Assembly (NCBI GenBank): GCA_902792085.1
Contig: CADAYE010000003.1
Span: forward strand, 23,953 to 87,952
Direction of reading: 5' to 3'
Source: an uncultured bacterium
Lineage (GTDB): Bacteria > Cyanobacteriota > Vampirovibrionia > Gastranaerophilales > Gastranaerophilaceae
DNA length: 64,000 bases
Shown one piece after another: positions 43,928 to 53,138 of this stretch (the stretch's first letter is position 1; each line of letters begins with the position of its first letter). A program made the position numbers and the translations under genes. The notes beneath the pieces are model-generated. The model searched no databases, had not been told where the DNA came from, and saw only the letters and a program-made list of their open reading frames with translations.

Positions 43928-44007
43928 TATTACTCTCCAATAATCCTTTTTCATATATCCCTTAAACCTTTCTTAATTCTAACAAAAACACATGACATCG
44001 TCAAAGA

Positions 44008-44385
44008 CTATTGCATAAAATAATATCTTTGTGTTGCCAACTGTCTTATATATTCTAATTCTTCATCATCGCACTTATATAGATTATGTCCGCAAGTGAT
44101 TTTATCAGGGTAATCCATGTAATGCCCATAGACTCTTGATAAAAAAGAATCAGGATTATTCATACCCATATATTCTTTTTTCTCAAAAATTATTGGTTTT
44201 AAGGGAAAAATTACATTATAATTTGTAAACCAATTATCCCATTTATGATTATATTCTATACCCCATACTAAATTTGGTACATTATACCCGTTCCCGTCAT
44301 TTGTGATAATATTGTTTTTCATTTTATTTTGGAAAAATGAAAATAATTCATTTTTATTTTTAGTTAAGTAAATTTCCTTTGGCAA
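44008..44385 (-). pseudogene. Truncated LicD-family remnant (C-terminal half)
   Basis: Aligns with the C-terminal third of the LicD protein at 44749: EYNHKWDNWFTNYNVIFPLK versus FPHRWNNWIYDYDQIFPLR, and FLSRVYGHYMDYPDKITCGH versus MLRNIYGDYMKFPKSICPHH. The N-terminal half with the WLSGGTLLGA and DDDVDVD active-site motifs is missing. The only start near the 5' end is a TTG after an in-frame TAA, with no SD. The break lies next to the MITE-like element at 44439. Confidence 0.75.
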
Positions 44386-44438
44386 TTATATATTATTTAC
44401 CACAAAATTTTGACAAAACTATTATCCCTAACGGGAAA

Positions 44439-44521
44439 TCACCCACCCAAATTTCTAAATTTCACATTCTGTTCAATTTGAAATTTCTCCCTCCCTCACG
44501 AGGGAGGGTTGGGGTGGGTGA
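44439..44521. mobile_element. MITE-like element with 10-bp terminal inverted repeats
   Basis: 83 bp bounded by TCACCCACCC (44439-44448) and GGGTGGGTGA (44512-44521), with an internal perfect stem CCCTCCCTC/GAGGGAGGG. It belongs with the GC-rich repeats at 1665 and 22029. No coding capacity. Its right end coincides exactly with the start of a truncated HTH reading frame. Confidence 0.65.
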
Positions 44522-44746
44522 GTTGGTATTGGAATTTCAAATATAAGTTATATTGAAACCGGAAAATTTGCGCCCAGTATTGAGAATTTTGAAAAGATCG
44601 TTAAAGCTCTTGATGTGGAGCCTTACGAATTATATGAATTTTCTTTAAAAACGACAAATGAAATGCGTGAAGAAATTATTAAAAAACTTAATAGTGATGA
44701 TGAATTTCTAAAAATTATTTATAAATTTTATAAATCTATTAAGTAG
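44522..44746 (+). pseudogene. XRE-type regulator remnant lacking its N-terminus
   Basis: Open frame of 74 codons without a usable start; an in-frame TGA (44519-44521) lies in the adjacent repeat. The translation NISYIETGKFAPSIENFEKI, then VKALDVEPYELYEF, is the second half of a Cro/XRE HTH, followed by a helical tail ending FLKIIYKFYKSIK. The first helix pair (about 25 residues) is gone. Intact sequence up to the stop suggests recent truncation by the element at 44439-44521. Confidence 0.7.
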
Positions 44747-44748
44747 TT

Positions 44749-45702
44749 TTATACAAGTTTTTTAATCTCGATAATTTCATCCTGTGTAAATTGATTTTCG
44801 TCAGTGTGGTGAGGACAAATGCTTTTGGGAAATTTCATATAATCACCATAAATATTACGTAGCATAAAATCGGTATCGGCAGGACAATTAAACATATATC
44901 CCTCAAATTCAATTTTGCGAAGCGGAAAAATTTGATCATAATCATAAATCCAGTTATTCCAACGGTGCGGAAAATCAAGACCCCAATGAATTGACGGTTT
45001 TAATCTCTCATCAACTTCAATTTTTTCATTTATGACATCATTTGTCAGATGTTTTATTTTTGCAATAAGTTCATTATTGTCTTTTATTCTGAATAGGCTC
45101 ATACTAAGCGATTTTCTCAGACGGCGGACTTTTTTATTCAATTTAATTTTGTCTTTCCCTCTTGCTCTTGTATAATAAAAATCGTGAGGGAAAATATCTA
45201 CAAATGCCTGTTTAATTTTGCGGTGTTTAATTTTTAAAATACATGTTGCTGGAGCATTTTTATCTCTCCAGAGTTCGCAGTACAAATCAGGATTTGTTGT
45301 GCAGGCATTAAATATTGATGGAAATTTTTCGTAATCATCACGCATCATATCAACATCAACATCATCATCCCACGGAATAAACCCTTTATGTCTTTGCGCT
45401 CCCAAAAGAGTTCCTCCGCTAAGCCAATAGCGTAAATTATGAGAAGTGCAAATTCTGTCAAATTCTTTTAAAATGGCAAGCAAAGCCATTTGATAATCCC
45501 TCAAAAAACCTGTTGCTTTTGGAATTTGAGTTATATCATTAAATTTTTTATAATTTATTTTTATTCTTTTTTTATTGTCTGATTTTAAAATCCGCACTCT
45601 TATCCCGCAAATTTTAACCAATTTATGGGTATAATCAGCATCCGTTACCGAAAATATATTTTTCAATATTTTTATTATTATATTTTCTTTTTTATCTTCC
45701 AT
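44749..45702 (-). CDS. LicD-family phosphotransferase
   Basis: 317 aa. The core RYWLSGGTLLGAQRHKGFIP followed by WDDDVDVDMMRDDYEKF is the LicD nucleotidyltransferase-fold active site with its Asp ligands; IFPLRKIEFEGYMFNCP and the IYGDYMKFP tail complete the domain. LicD proteins transfer phosphocholine or other phospho-groups (including sugar phosphates) to surface glycans. First intact gene upstream of the glycan run on this strand; the short LicD remnant at 44008 is a related fragment. Confidence 0.88.
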   Translation of the reverse strand: MEDKKENIIIKILKNIFSVTDADYTHKLVKICGIRVRILKSDNKKRIKINYKKFNDITQIPKATGFLRDYQMALLAILKEFDRICTSHNLRYWLSGGTLLGAQRHKGFIPWDDDVDVDMMRDDYEKFPSIFNACTTNPDLYCELWRDKNAPATCILKIKHRKIKQAFVDIFPHDFYYTRARGKDKIKLNKKVRRLRKSLSMSLFRIKDNNELIAKIKHLTNDVINEKIEVDERLKPSIHWGLDFPHRWNNWIYDYDQIFPLRKIEFEGYMFNCPADTDFMLRNIYGDYMKFPKSICPHHTDENQFTQDEIIEIKKLV

Positions 45703-45719
45703 ATATCCCTCAAAAATTT

Positions 45720-45747
45720 TGTCATTCTGAATTTAGTTCGGGATTTT
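45720..45747. repeat. Diverged arm of the TGTCATTCTGAA element
   Basis: TGTCATTCTGAATTTAGTTC plus GGGATTT matches the right-arm reverse complement of 19735-19812 with few changes. It lies between the GH13 stop and the licD start. Confidence 0.55.
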
Positions 45748-45771
45748 AAAATTTTTGAAATTAACAAAATG

Positions 45772-48060
45772 TTATTTTCTTTCAAGTTCAAAAATTCTGA
45801 ATTCACCTGGCTCAAGTTTTTCAAAGTGAATGTTATCGGAATTTTCGTACTCTTCTTTTTCGTAATCTTTTTCTTTCAGTACAAGCTCGTATTTCAAATC
45901 ATAATCGCATGGAATTGCAATATTTTTGTCAAAAATTGCGTATCCTTCGACTATTTCTCTGTAATTTTCACCTGTCGGAGCGGTTTTTACAACTTTTTCA
46001 GTCGGATATTTATAATTTGAAACAACAAGATATGCCGTATTTAGCGGTTCTCTTGTAATCATCCACGCACAATATCCGTCTTCGTCTTCAACAATGATTT
46101 GAGCTTCTCCGCCTGATATAATTGCATTATTTTTTACAAGTCTGTCTATTGCATCAAACTTTGTATAAAAATCTTCATTGTCATTTCTGCTCATAGCAAC
46201 TTCTTCGCCAATGGTGTATTCTAATCCGCCATGAGTAAAACTTTCATCCCCGTCTGCATACATAACAGGCCTTTGAGCATATTTTCCTCCCGGTAAAAGT
46301 TTATATTTTGTCCATTTGTATAATGCTCCTCTTTCGCCTAACTGCGCAGGGTATTGATCAATAGCGTGAAATTCTCCGTCCTGATTATTATATGTCTTTA
46401 GAATTGAAAGCATACTTCCGCTTTTGAATTTTGAATTGTAATTAACAAGATTTTGGTTGTCATCAACAATCTTTTCAGGGGTCTTATCAAATTGGGAAAT
46501 AATATCATTACCCCAAAGAACATCAAAATTCATATCTTCGTGATATTCCTTGTAGTAATTATCCCAAAGCATATATTCTGCAAGCGTTGCAAAATACGGA
46601 AGTTTTTTCTTCATTGTTGTATTGAGTTTGTTTAAAACATATTTTGGCGCACGATAACTAATCGGACGACCGTTTTGCTCCGATACCTCATCAACAATGT
46701 GGTCTATATGATCAACTCTGAAACCGTCAAAGTTGTAATCTTTTTGCAAATCTTCAAGACTTTTTATGAATAAATCAATAACATTTTCATTATATTTACC
46801 GTTTTCAAGATTAACAAAGTAATACGGAGTTTGGCAATCAAGGTTTGCAAGCGGAGTTACATCATCGCCTTTAAAATCGAAATGCTTAAAGACAGGATAA
46901 CCGCCGCATTCACTCATTCCGTCAAAAACAGGAACCCCTGCAGAACACCAGGCGCCTCCGGGAGCAGGCCACAACCCTTCACTGATAAGTAATTGAATAA
47001 CTTCAATTTGCTTTGTTATATCCTTTTCTTGCGGATTTTTACTATCTTTAAATTCATGAACTTTTGCGACCAAATCCTTAACACGCTTGTGAATTTTATT
47101 CTGGTAACTTCTTTCAAGCATTGAATTTGAAAGATTTTTCTTATGTTCAATCATTATTGATTCAAAGTTGTCATAAAGTTCCTGATATGCAGGACTTAAA
47201 TCTCCGCTGTTACCTTTTAGTCTTTGCAAATATACATCTTTTGTAATTTTTATATCATCTTCATCATGGTCTTTTGACAAAAATTCAGCAACTTCATTAA
47301 CTTTACCTTCAAGTTGTTTTTGAATTTCTGTTACATCATACCAGCGAGCAACCTGAGGATTTGCAAGTACAAATTTTGAAAATCTGCCGGTCTGAGGGAG
47401 AATATCATAAATTACCGGATGTCCCGCAAGTTGAGCCATTGTAATAAATGTCTGCAACTGTTCTTTTACATTCATTCCCGTAATTTCTTCTATATATTCG
47501 TCATTAAGTTTTGAACTGACTTCGCTGCTTTTTGGCAGGTACGCACACCCAAATTCTCTCGGGTGAAACGGAATTAAATAAATAGTTGTTCCGTAGATAT
47601 TGTTATCCAAATTTCCGCTTGGCAATATTAACAACTGTTTTAGCCAATCAAAAAATTTCCCTGTTTCTTTTGACTGATTACCGTTTCCTAAAGCCGCAAG
47701 GTTGATTAATTTTATGTCATGACCTTCTTTTTTAAACCAATCGGAATTTTTTTCTTTATTTCTTGCAAGAACGCTGATTTGATTATTTTTATAAGAAAAT
47801 TTTCCGTCTTTAAAAACTTTATTCTGAATCCATTTTTGCTCCAATGCGAACAAAACTTCTTCGTTTGTAAGTTCTTCTTGTGCTTTTTTAAATGAATAAG
47901 TCAAATATCCGTATTTTTGAATATGCATTTCAAGATATTTTTTACGGATTTCAGGAATTGAATCAAACGGATAAGCCTGCTTCAAAATCTCATAAATTCT
48001 GTTCAATTCTTTGTCTGAAGCACCTTCTTTTTCTTTCTTTGCGAATAAAAAATCTAACAT
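45772..48060 (-). CDS. GH13 alpha-amylase-family glycoside hydrolase or transglycosidase
   Basis: 762 aa, no signal peptide, so cytoplasmic. The (beta/alpha)8 barrel is recognisable: HPVIYDILPQTGRF (region I-like), NFDGFRVDHIDHI with Asp450 as expected nucleophile, and TLAEYML with Glu495 as expected acid/base. An unusually large N-terminal part (about 1-145) and a helical insert (about 245-360) distinguish it from standard amylases. A C-terminal beta domain follows. It may act on glycogen-like alpha-glucans; specificity is not readable. It probably has its own transcript. Confidence 0.8.
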   Translation of the reverse strand: MLDFLFAKKEKEGASDKELNRIYEILKQAYPFDSIPEIRKKYLEMHIQKYGYLTYSFKKAQEELTNEEVLFALEQKWIQNKVFKDGKFSYKNNQISVLARNKEKNSDWFKKEGHDIKLINLAALGNGNQSKETGKFFDWLKQLLILPSGNLDNNIYGTTIYLIPFHPREFGCAYLPKSSEVSSKLNDEYIEEITGMNVKEQLQTFITMAQLAGHPVIYDILPQTGRFSKFVLANPQVARWYDVTEIQKQLEGKVNEVAEFLSKDHDEDDIKITKDVYLQRLKGNSGDLSPAYQELYDNFESIMIEHKKNLSNSMLERSYQNKIHKRVKDLVAKVHEFKDSKNPQEKDITKQIEVIQLLISEGLWPAPGGAWCSAGVPVFDGMSECGGYPVFKHFDFKGDDVTPLANLDCQTPYYFVNLENGKYNENVIDLFIKSLEDLQKDYNFDGFRVDHIDHIVDEVSEQNGRPISYRAPKYVLNKLNTTMKKKLPYFATLAEYMLWDNYYKEYHEDMNFDVLWGNDIISQFDKTPEKIVDDNQNLVNYNSKFKSGSMLSILKTYNNQDGEFHAIDQYPAQLGERGALYKWTKYKLLPGGKYAQRPVMYADGDESFTHGGLEYTIGEEVAMSRNDNEDFYTKFDAIDRLVKNNAIISGGEAQIIVEDEDGYCAWMITREPLNTAYLVVSNYKYPTEKVVKTAPTGENYREIVEGYAIFDKNIAIPCDYDLKYELVLKEKDYEKEEYENSDNIHFEKLEPGEFRIFELERK

Positions 48061-48150
48061 AAATTTCTCCCTATAAACATATAAAAATTATATCATATCA
48101 ATATAGTCAGAGAAGTTGGTATGTCAGGTTGTTACAAAAATTATCAAAAT

Positions 48151-49452
48151 TTATAAAATTTCTTTCAATTCATTGATTACAACATCTAAAGCACCTTGCT
48201 GGTCGTTAAAAATAGTTTCACAATCTTTGCATGCCTGAGTATAAAAATCGTTATCTGATAATAATTTTTCCATATAGTCAGAAAGTTCTTTCGGATTTTT
48301 TACAATTTTGCCTGCATTTGAACGGGATAACAGCCAATAAATATCTCTGAAATTATGAATATTCGGACCTGTAATTGTCGGTTTTGAATAGACGGTTGCT
48401 TCAAGCGGATTATGTCCGCCTGTTTTATTGAAACTCCCTCCGATAAAAGCAAAATGGCATATTGAGTACATCTTGCTCAATTCACCCATTGTATCAAGTA
48501 ATATTACATCATAATCTTTAAATGTATCGCCTTTTGAACGGTATCCGTACTTTAGTCCTGTTTTTTTTATAATTTCTACAATATCAGGAATTCTTTGAGT
48601 GTGCCTTGAAACCAAAAGCAATTTTGTATCAGGATATTTTCCATGTTTTTCTTTGAATATAGGCAAAATTATTTCATCTTCGCCTTTGTGTGTACTGCCT
48701 GCAATAATTACTCTGAACCCTTCCTGACCTATCTCGACCTTTTCATCTGAGGCTTTTATATCAAATTTAAGGTTTTTCATAACTGAAGTCTTTTCTTTTG
48801 GGGCACCGATAGCAAGGAGTTTATTCATGTCGATTTCGCTTTGGGTAAGAATTTTTGTATATTTTTGGAGTACAAATTTAAAGAAAAATCCAAATTTTTT
48901 GTATATAGAAAATGTTGAATCAGACATTCTCCCGTTTATACAGTAAAGGTATATTCCTCTGCGTTTGCATGAAGATGAAAATATCGGCCACAACTCTGTT
49001 TCTGCAATCAGAACAACAGTCGGCTTAATTTTATTCAGAAATACATTTACGCAAAGTGTAATATCAAATGGGAAATATGTAATAAAATCTGCTATTTGAG
49101 CATATTTTTTTCTTGCAATTTCCTGTCCTGTTTTTGTGCCGGTTGTTACAACGATTTTATAATCCGAGAAAACTTCTTTTGTCCTTTTTATAACATTTTC
49201 AAGTGCAATAACTTCACCGACGGAAACGCCATGATACATAATTACCTTATCGCCCAATAAAGGAGCTTTGAAAAATCCGAGTTTTTCTTTCCACCCGTAT
49301 AAGAATTTTTTATTGAGTACGCGGACAATGAAATAAAACGGGAGAAACAGTACAAATACAACTGTTGAAACAAGCCCGTATAAGAAAAATATATCAATAA
49401 TTGATATAAGTATCAGTATTAATAAAATTATTAAAATTGTATAAATCGCCAT
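48151..49452 (-). CDS. waaA: 3-deoxy-D-manno-octulosonic acid (Kdo) transferase
   Basis: Adds Kdo from CMP-Kdo to lipid A precursor at the inner membrane. 433 aa with a membrane segment at about 5-45, then the GT30 N-domain: GWKEKLGF, HGVSVGEVIALENVI (catalytic Glu region), TTGTKTGQEIA, FPFDI, ETELWP; the C-domain has AGSTHKGEDEIIL and GGHNPLEATVY. This is direct evidence for LPS. Divergent from folK. Number of Kdo residues added is not predictable. Confidence 0.94.
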   Translation of the reverse strand: MAIYTILIILLILILISIIDIFFLYGLVSTVVFVLFLPFYFIVRVLNKKFLYGWKEKLGFFKAPLLGDKVIMYHGVSVGEVIALENVIKRTKEVFSDYKIVVTTGTKTGQEIARKKYAQIADFITYFPFDITLCVNVFLNKIKPTVVLIAETELWPIFSSSCKRRGIYLYCINGRMSDSTFSIYKKFGFFFKFVLQKYTKILTQSEIDMNKLLAIGAPKEKTSVMKNLKFDIKASDEKVEIGQEGFRVIIAGSTHKGEDEIILPIFKEKHGKYPDTKLLLVSRHTQRIPDIVEIIKKTGLKYGYRSKGDTFKDYDVILLDTMGELSKMYSICHFAFIGGSFNKTGGHNPLEATVYSKPTITGPNIHNFRDIYWLLSRSNAGKIVKNPKELSDYMEKLLSDNDFYTQACKDCETIFNDQQGALDVVINELKEIL

Positions 49453-49488
49453 AACATTTTGAATTATACATCAAATAAAGTGAACATG

Positions 49489-49517
49489 TTGACATGATAT
49501 TTAAAAATTTATAATAT
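49489..49517 (+). promoter_or_regulatory. Strong leaderless promoter of folK
   Basis: TTGACA (49489-49494), 17-nt spacer, TAATAT (49512-49517), 6 nt, ATG 49524. It is a consensus -35 with ideal spacing, placing +1 at the A of ATG. Confidence 0.65.
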
Positions 49518-49523
49518 TAGGTT

Positions 49524-50036
49524 ATGGCGATAGTGTATTTGAGTTTAGGTTCAAATAAGGGAGACAGAATCGGCTTTGTTCAGCAGGCTGCAGGTTTGCT
49601 TGGCTTAGACGAGGGCATTTCTATTGTCCGCAGTTCTGCGTTTTACGAAACAGAACCGTGGAATATGAAAACAGAAACCTGGTTTGTTAATGCGGTCATT
49701 GAAATTAAAACAAAATATTCACCGAAAGAACTGCTGTCGGTTTGTCAGGAAATTGAACGCAGACTTGGCAGAGAACACAAGCAGGGTAATGATTACGAAG
49801 ACAGAAATATTGACATTGATATATTGTTTTATAACAGTGATGTAATAAATGAGGATAATCTTATTATTCCACATAAATATGTTCATTTAAGAGCATTTAA
49901 TCTTGTCCCTATGCTTGAATTGAATGCGGATTATGAACACCCCGTTCTGCATAAAACTATTGCTCAGATGCACGAAGATTTAGACAATCCTGAAATGGTC
50001 TTTTTATATGGTACAAGAGTTGACTTCGATTTCTAA
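49524..50036 (+). CDS. folK: 2-amino-4-hydroxy-6-hydroxymethyldihydropteridine diphosphokinase
   Basis: HPPK of folate synthesis: pyrophosphorylates hydroxymethyl-dihydropterin using ATP. 170 aa, normal length. YLSLGSNKGDR, SSAFYETEPWN, WFVNAVIEI, CQEIERRLGRE, RNIDIDILFYN (metal Asps) and IPHKYVHLRAFNLVPM are all in place. There is a leaderless promoter and no SD. The next gene starts 29 nt inside it. Confidence 0.95.
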   Translation: MAIVYLSLGSNKGDRIGFVQQAAGLLGLDEGISIVRSSAFYETEPWNMKTETWFVNAVIEIKTKYSPKELLSVCQEIERRLGREHKQGNDYEDRNIDIDILFYNSDVINEDNLIIPHKYVHLRAFNLVPMLELNADYEHPVLHKTIAQMHEDLDNPEMVFLYGTRVDFDF

Positions 50037-51180
50037 CAAAACTGTTGCGGTTATAGGCGGCGGACCTGCCGGTTGTATTTGTGCGAAGTTCTTATCTGAT
50101 GCGGGAGTTGATGTAACAGTTTTTGATAAAGGCAAATTCTTACATACTCTTTTGCCAACAGGGGGAGGGCGTTGCAATCTTGCACATGCAGATTTTGATT
50201 TTAAGACTCTTGCAGGGAATTATCCCCGTGGTGAAAAATTTTTATATTCGGTATTTTCAAAATTCGGGACAAATGAAACTTTAAAGTTTTTTAAATCTAT
50301 CGGGGTAGAAACATATATTCAGGAGAATAACAGAATATTTCCAAACTCAAATTCTTCTGCTTATGTAAGAGAAAAGTTTTTAAAATCCTTAAAAAGCAAA
50401 TTAATAAAAGAAAATGTTATAACAATAACCCCACTATCAAACGGGTATGAAATCGAAACAGAAAAAAGTAAATATTATTTTGACAAGGTTGTTGTGTCTG
50501 TCGGTGGGCACAGTGGTTATAGTGTTCTTAAAAAACTGAATATTAACATAATAGAACCTGTACCCTCACTTGTCGGATTGATTACAAAAGAAGATTTTTC
50601 TTCTGTTGCAGGTGTAAGTATTAAAAATGTTAAAGCAAAAGTCTTTAAAAATAATTTTAACGGAGATTTGCTCTTTACCCACAAAGGAATTTCAGGACCT
50701 TTAATTTATACAATTTCTTCTGTATTTGCAAGAGAAGAATTTCCATATAAAGTTAATTTGAGGTTTATTGACGATTTTGATTTCCAAAAATTCTTAAACG
50801 AATGTTCTCATAAAGAAATCAAAAATCTTTTGTCGCAATTTGTTCCGAAATCGTTTGCGCTTTATCTTTTGAATTCATTAAATCTAAATCCGGAATCTCC
50901 GTGCCATAAAATAAATGGCAAGACAAGAGATATTATATATAATGCCCTTACAGACTTTGAAATAACCGTAAAAGGCAGAGTTCCTGACGGAGAAGTGGTA
51001 ACATGCGGAGGAGTAGATTTAAAAGAAATTAATCCAAAAACTATGGAAGCAAGGGAGTATAAAGGTTTGTATTTTTGCGGAGAAGTTTTGGATATTGACG
51101 GATTTTGCGGGGGATTTAATCTGCAAAACTGCTGGTCAACAGGATTTGTGTGCGCTGATACAATAATAAACAAGGCTTAA
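50008..51180 (+). CDS. FAD-dependent oxidoreductase, HI0933/YhiN family
   Basis: 390 aa flavoprotein. N-terminal dinucleotide loop VAVIGGGPAGCICAKFLSDA, then LPTGGGRCNLAHAD (family motif TGGGRCNxxN-like), VVSVGGHSGY, and the C-terminal GRVPDGEVVTCGGVDLKEIN and YFCGEVLDIDGFCGGFNLQN. Physiological substrate of this family is unsettled. It overlaps folK by 29 nt, so they are probably co-transcribed. Confidence 0.88.
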   Translation: MVQELTSISNKTVAVIGGGPAGCICAKFLSDAGVDVTVFDKGKFLHTLLPTGGGRCNLAHADFDFKTLAGNYPRGEKFLYSVFSKFGTNETLKFFKSIGVETYIQENNRIFPNSNSSAYVREKFLKSLKSKLIKENVITITPLSNGYEIETEKSKYYFDKVVVSVGGHSGYSVLKKLNINIIEPVPSLVGLITKEDFSSVAGVSIKNVKAKVFKNNFNGDLLFTHKGISGPLIYTISSVFAREEFPYKVNLRFIDDFDFQKFLNECSHKEIKNLLSQFVPKSFALYLLNSLNLNPESPCHKINGKTRDIIYNALTDFEITVKGRVPDGEVVTCGGVDLKEINPKTMEAREYKGLYFCGEVLDIDGFCGGFNLQNCWSTGFVCADTIINKA

Positions 51181-51190
51181 TATAAATTGC

Positions 51191-51224
51191 GCAAAATAAT
51201 TTATGTTAGGTTTTTAAAAATAAC
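51191..51224 (+). promoter_or_regulatory. GCAAAA element 34 nt before ATG
   Basis: GCGCAAAATAATTT...TTAGG, then a T/A-rich stretch and ATG 51225, with no SD. Position matches the elements before 6023 and 15472; the -10 is not recognisable. Confidence 0.35.
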
Positions 51225-52631
51225 ATGATAATTCAGAGCATAAATTTTAATTTTTTAAATTATAAAACTCATGAAGTTAAAAGGTGTGAGAACAGAAGTA
51301 TTGTTTCAAATCCGTTAATTATATGCCCTTCGTTAGCTGTAGATACGGTTACTTTTACCGGTGTAAGTAACGGTGGGGATATATTAAAAAAACTCTGTGC
51401 CTATGGAGTTCCTGATATGTACACAGGACTAAGGCTTTTAGATCCGAAAGTTTTGGAACACATGCAGATAAAAGGTATTTTTAATCAGCCTATGGAAAAA
51501 GTCGTCAAAATTGCTTCTTATTACGAAGATACTATGATGCCGATTAACAAAGAAGTTTTTGGAATACTGAAAAAATATTCAAAAAAACATCCTAATCTGA
51601 CTTTATCCGAAACTTTCAAAGAGATATATCCGCAACATGAAAAACAACTTTTAAGAGCCCAGCAAAAAATTTTTGAAGAAATAATCAGACTTGCCTGTGA
51701 CTTGCCTAAAGATTTATATGATGAATTTTCCATACTTATGAATATTACAAATAAAAGGTTATTAAATGACCCTGTGGTTTTGCCTTTTAGTGAACGAGAA
51801 TTTTTATACAAATTGCGCAGAATAGGCGATGAGATGATTTTTAAGAATCAGAAACATGAACATGCGATGCACAGACTTATTGCGGTTGCGAATAAAATAT
51901 TCCATAACGAACCCAAAGGAAGCAGAGCATTTGGCAGGAATATCAAAAAGAAACTTGAAATGCAGATGCAGCCCGAAATTCTAAAGCGTAATTCAACAAA
52001 TCTTGCGGAATTTAAAAGGATTTTTGAAGTTTCACCATTGCGAAACAATGAGGATATAATTCGCTTACTTGACAATACAAGTGCGAAAGTACATGGTTTT
52101 CCTTCTTATGCAAATTTTGAAAGGAAATCGTTTATACATGAATTGAAAAAGATAACAAGAAAACTTAAAAACAAAAATTTTGCACAAGAGTTTACCGAAA
52201 CATCATGGAGATTGCCGACATCAAAAGATAATGTATCTGCTTTTATCGTAAAATATTCAGACCAAAACAATAATAAAATCGGGACCAATATAATGATAAG
52301 CGGAATGGCATCAATAGATCATTTAGTAGCAAAGAAAAATGGTGGTGCAAACAAATTATCTAATTACGGCTTATCCGGTTCTGAAATTAACAGACAAAAA
52401 ACAAATATTTATTTTGATGAATGGGTCAGAAAACATCCCGAGACCCGTAAAAACTGCCAAAAACAGATTGATCGGCTTATTGAACTCTATAAACAGGGTG
52501 TTTTTGAAAAAGTAAGCAGAAAAACAAAAAAAATTGACAAATCTTATATAGAAGATTTTGCAAAAACAATTTATGAAATTTCGCCCGTTGAAAACAGAAT
52601 TAAATTAGACATAAGTAAACTCTATGAATAA
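51225..52631 (+). CDS. Lineage-specific protein with VTFTG N-terminus and HNH-like C-terminal domain
   Basis: 468 aa. An N-terminal low-complexity part carries VTFTG (42-46). Residues 60-340 are helical and unrecognised (KHEHAMHRLIAVANKIFHNE and others). Residues 363-395 (SIDHLVAKKNGGANKLSNYG, then LSGSEINRQKTN) match the HNH pattern: Asp365-His366, GG, Asn376/Asn380, Asn389, Lys392, without zinc-binding Cys. A nuclease role is therefore plausible; it may be a toxin-like or phage-related effector. No immunity or secretion gene is adjacent. There is no SD; a GCAAAA element lies 34 nt upstream. Confidence 0.65.
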   Translation: MIIQSINFNFLNYKTHEVKRCENRSIVSNPLIICPSLAVDTVTFTGVSNGGDILKKLCAYGVPDMYTGLRLLDPKVLEHMQIKGIFNQPMEKVVKIASYYEDTMMPINKEVFGILKKYSKKHPNLTLSETFKEIYPQHEKQLLRAQQKIFEEIIRLACDLPKDLYDEFSILMNITNKRLLNDPVVLPFSEREFLYKLRRIGDEMIFKNQKHEHAMHRLIAVANKIFHNEPKGSRAFGRNIKKKLEMQMQPEILKRNSTNLAEFKRIFEVSPLRNNEDIIRLLDNTSAKVHGFPSYANFERKSFIHELKKITRKLKNKNFAQEFTETSWRLPTSKDNVSAFIVKYSDQNNNKIGTNIMISGMASIDHLVAKKNGGANKLSNYGLSGSEINRQKTNIYFDEWVRKHPETRKNCQKQIDRLIELYKQGVFEKVSRKTKKIDKSYIEDFAKTIYEISPVENRIKLDISKLYE

Positions 52632-52664
52632 TTATGCTATAATATTTTTAACGAGGATAAAATT

Positions 52665-53132
52665 ATGGGTCAGGTTATAAAAAGAGAACATATAGCAGAT
52701 TTTGTCGAAAAACTGCACAAAAGCGGAAAAACTGTCGTAACAACTAACGGTTGTTTTGATATTTTGCATGTCGGGCATGTGAGATATTTGCAAAAAACTA
52801 AATCCTTTGCTGATTATTCGGTTGTGCTTTTAAATTCAGATAAATCGGTAAGGAGTATTAAAGGGGAAGGGCGTCCGATAAACAATGAAAACGACAGGGC
52901 TGAAATTTTATGTGCATTGTCCTGTGTTGATTATGTTGTAATGTTTGACGAGGATTCTCCTGCTCAACTTTTAGACGAAATTAAGCCTGATGTTTATACA
53001 AAAGGTGCGGATTATACAATGGAAACTCTGCCTGAAGCAGATATTATGCGTAAAAATAATACAAGAGTCGAATTTATAACATTTGTTGACGGCAAATCTA
53101 CGACAAATATTATAAATGCTATAAAGCACTGA
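52665..53132 (+). CDS. rfaE2: Heptose 1-phosphate adenylyltransferase (RfaE domain II)
   Basis: 155 aa nucleotidyltransferase: TTNGCFDILHVGHVRYLQKT (HxGH motif), LLNSDKSVRSIKGEGRPINN, YVVMFDEDSPAQLLDEIKPD, and DGKSTTNIINAI (ISTT-like). It activates D-glycero-D-manno-heptose 1-phosphate for LPS core synthesis; the kinase domain (RfaE1) is a separate gene outside the window. GAGG before the ATG. Fits waaA and lptB nearby as LPS functions. A related CTP-type transferase is possible but less likely. Confidence 0.9.
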   Translation: MGQVIKREHIADFVEKLHKSGKTVVTTNGCFDILHVGHVRYLQKTKSFADYSVVLLNSDKSVRSIKGEGRPINNENDRAEILCALSCVDYVVMFDEDSPAQLLDEIKPDVYTKGADYTMETLPEADIMRKNNTRVEFITFVDGKSTTNIINAIKH

Positions 53133-53138
53133 TGTAAT

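Noticed and set aside
44008..44385. Intact small LicD-type gene
   Set aside because: Lacks the active-site half, has an in-frame stop just before its only (TTG) start and no SD.
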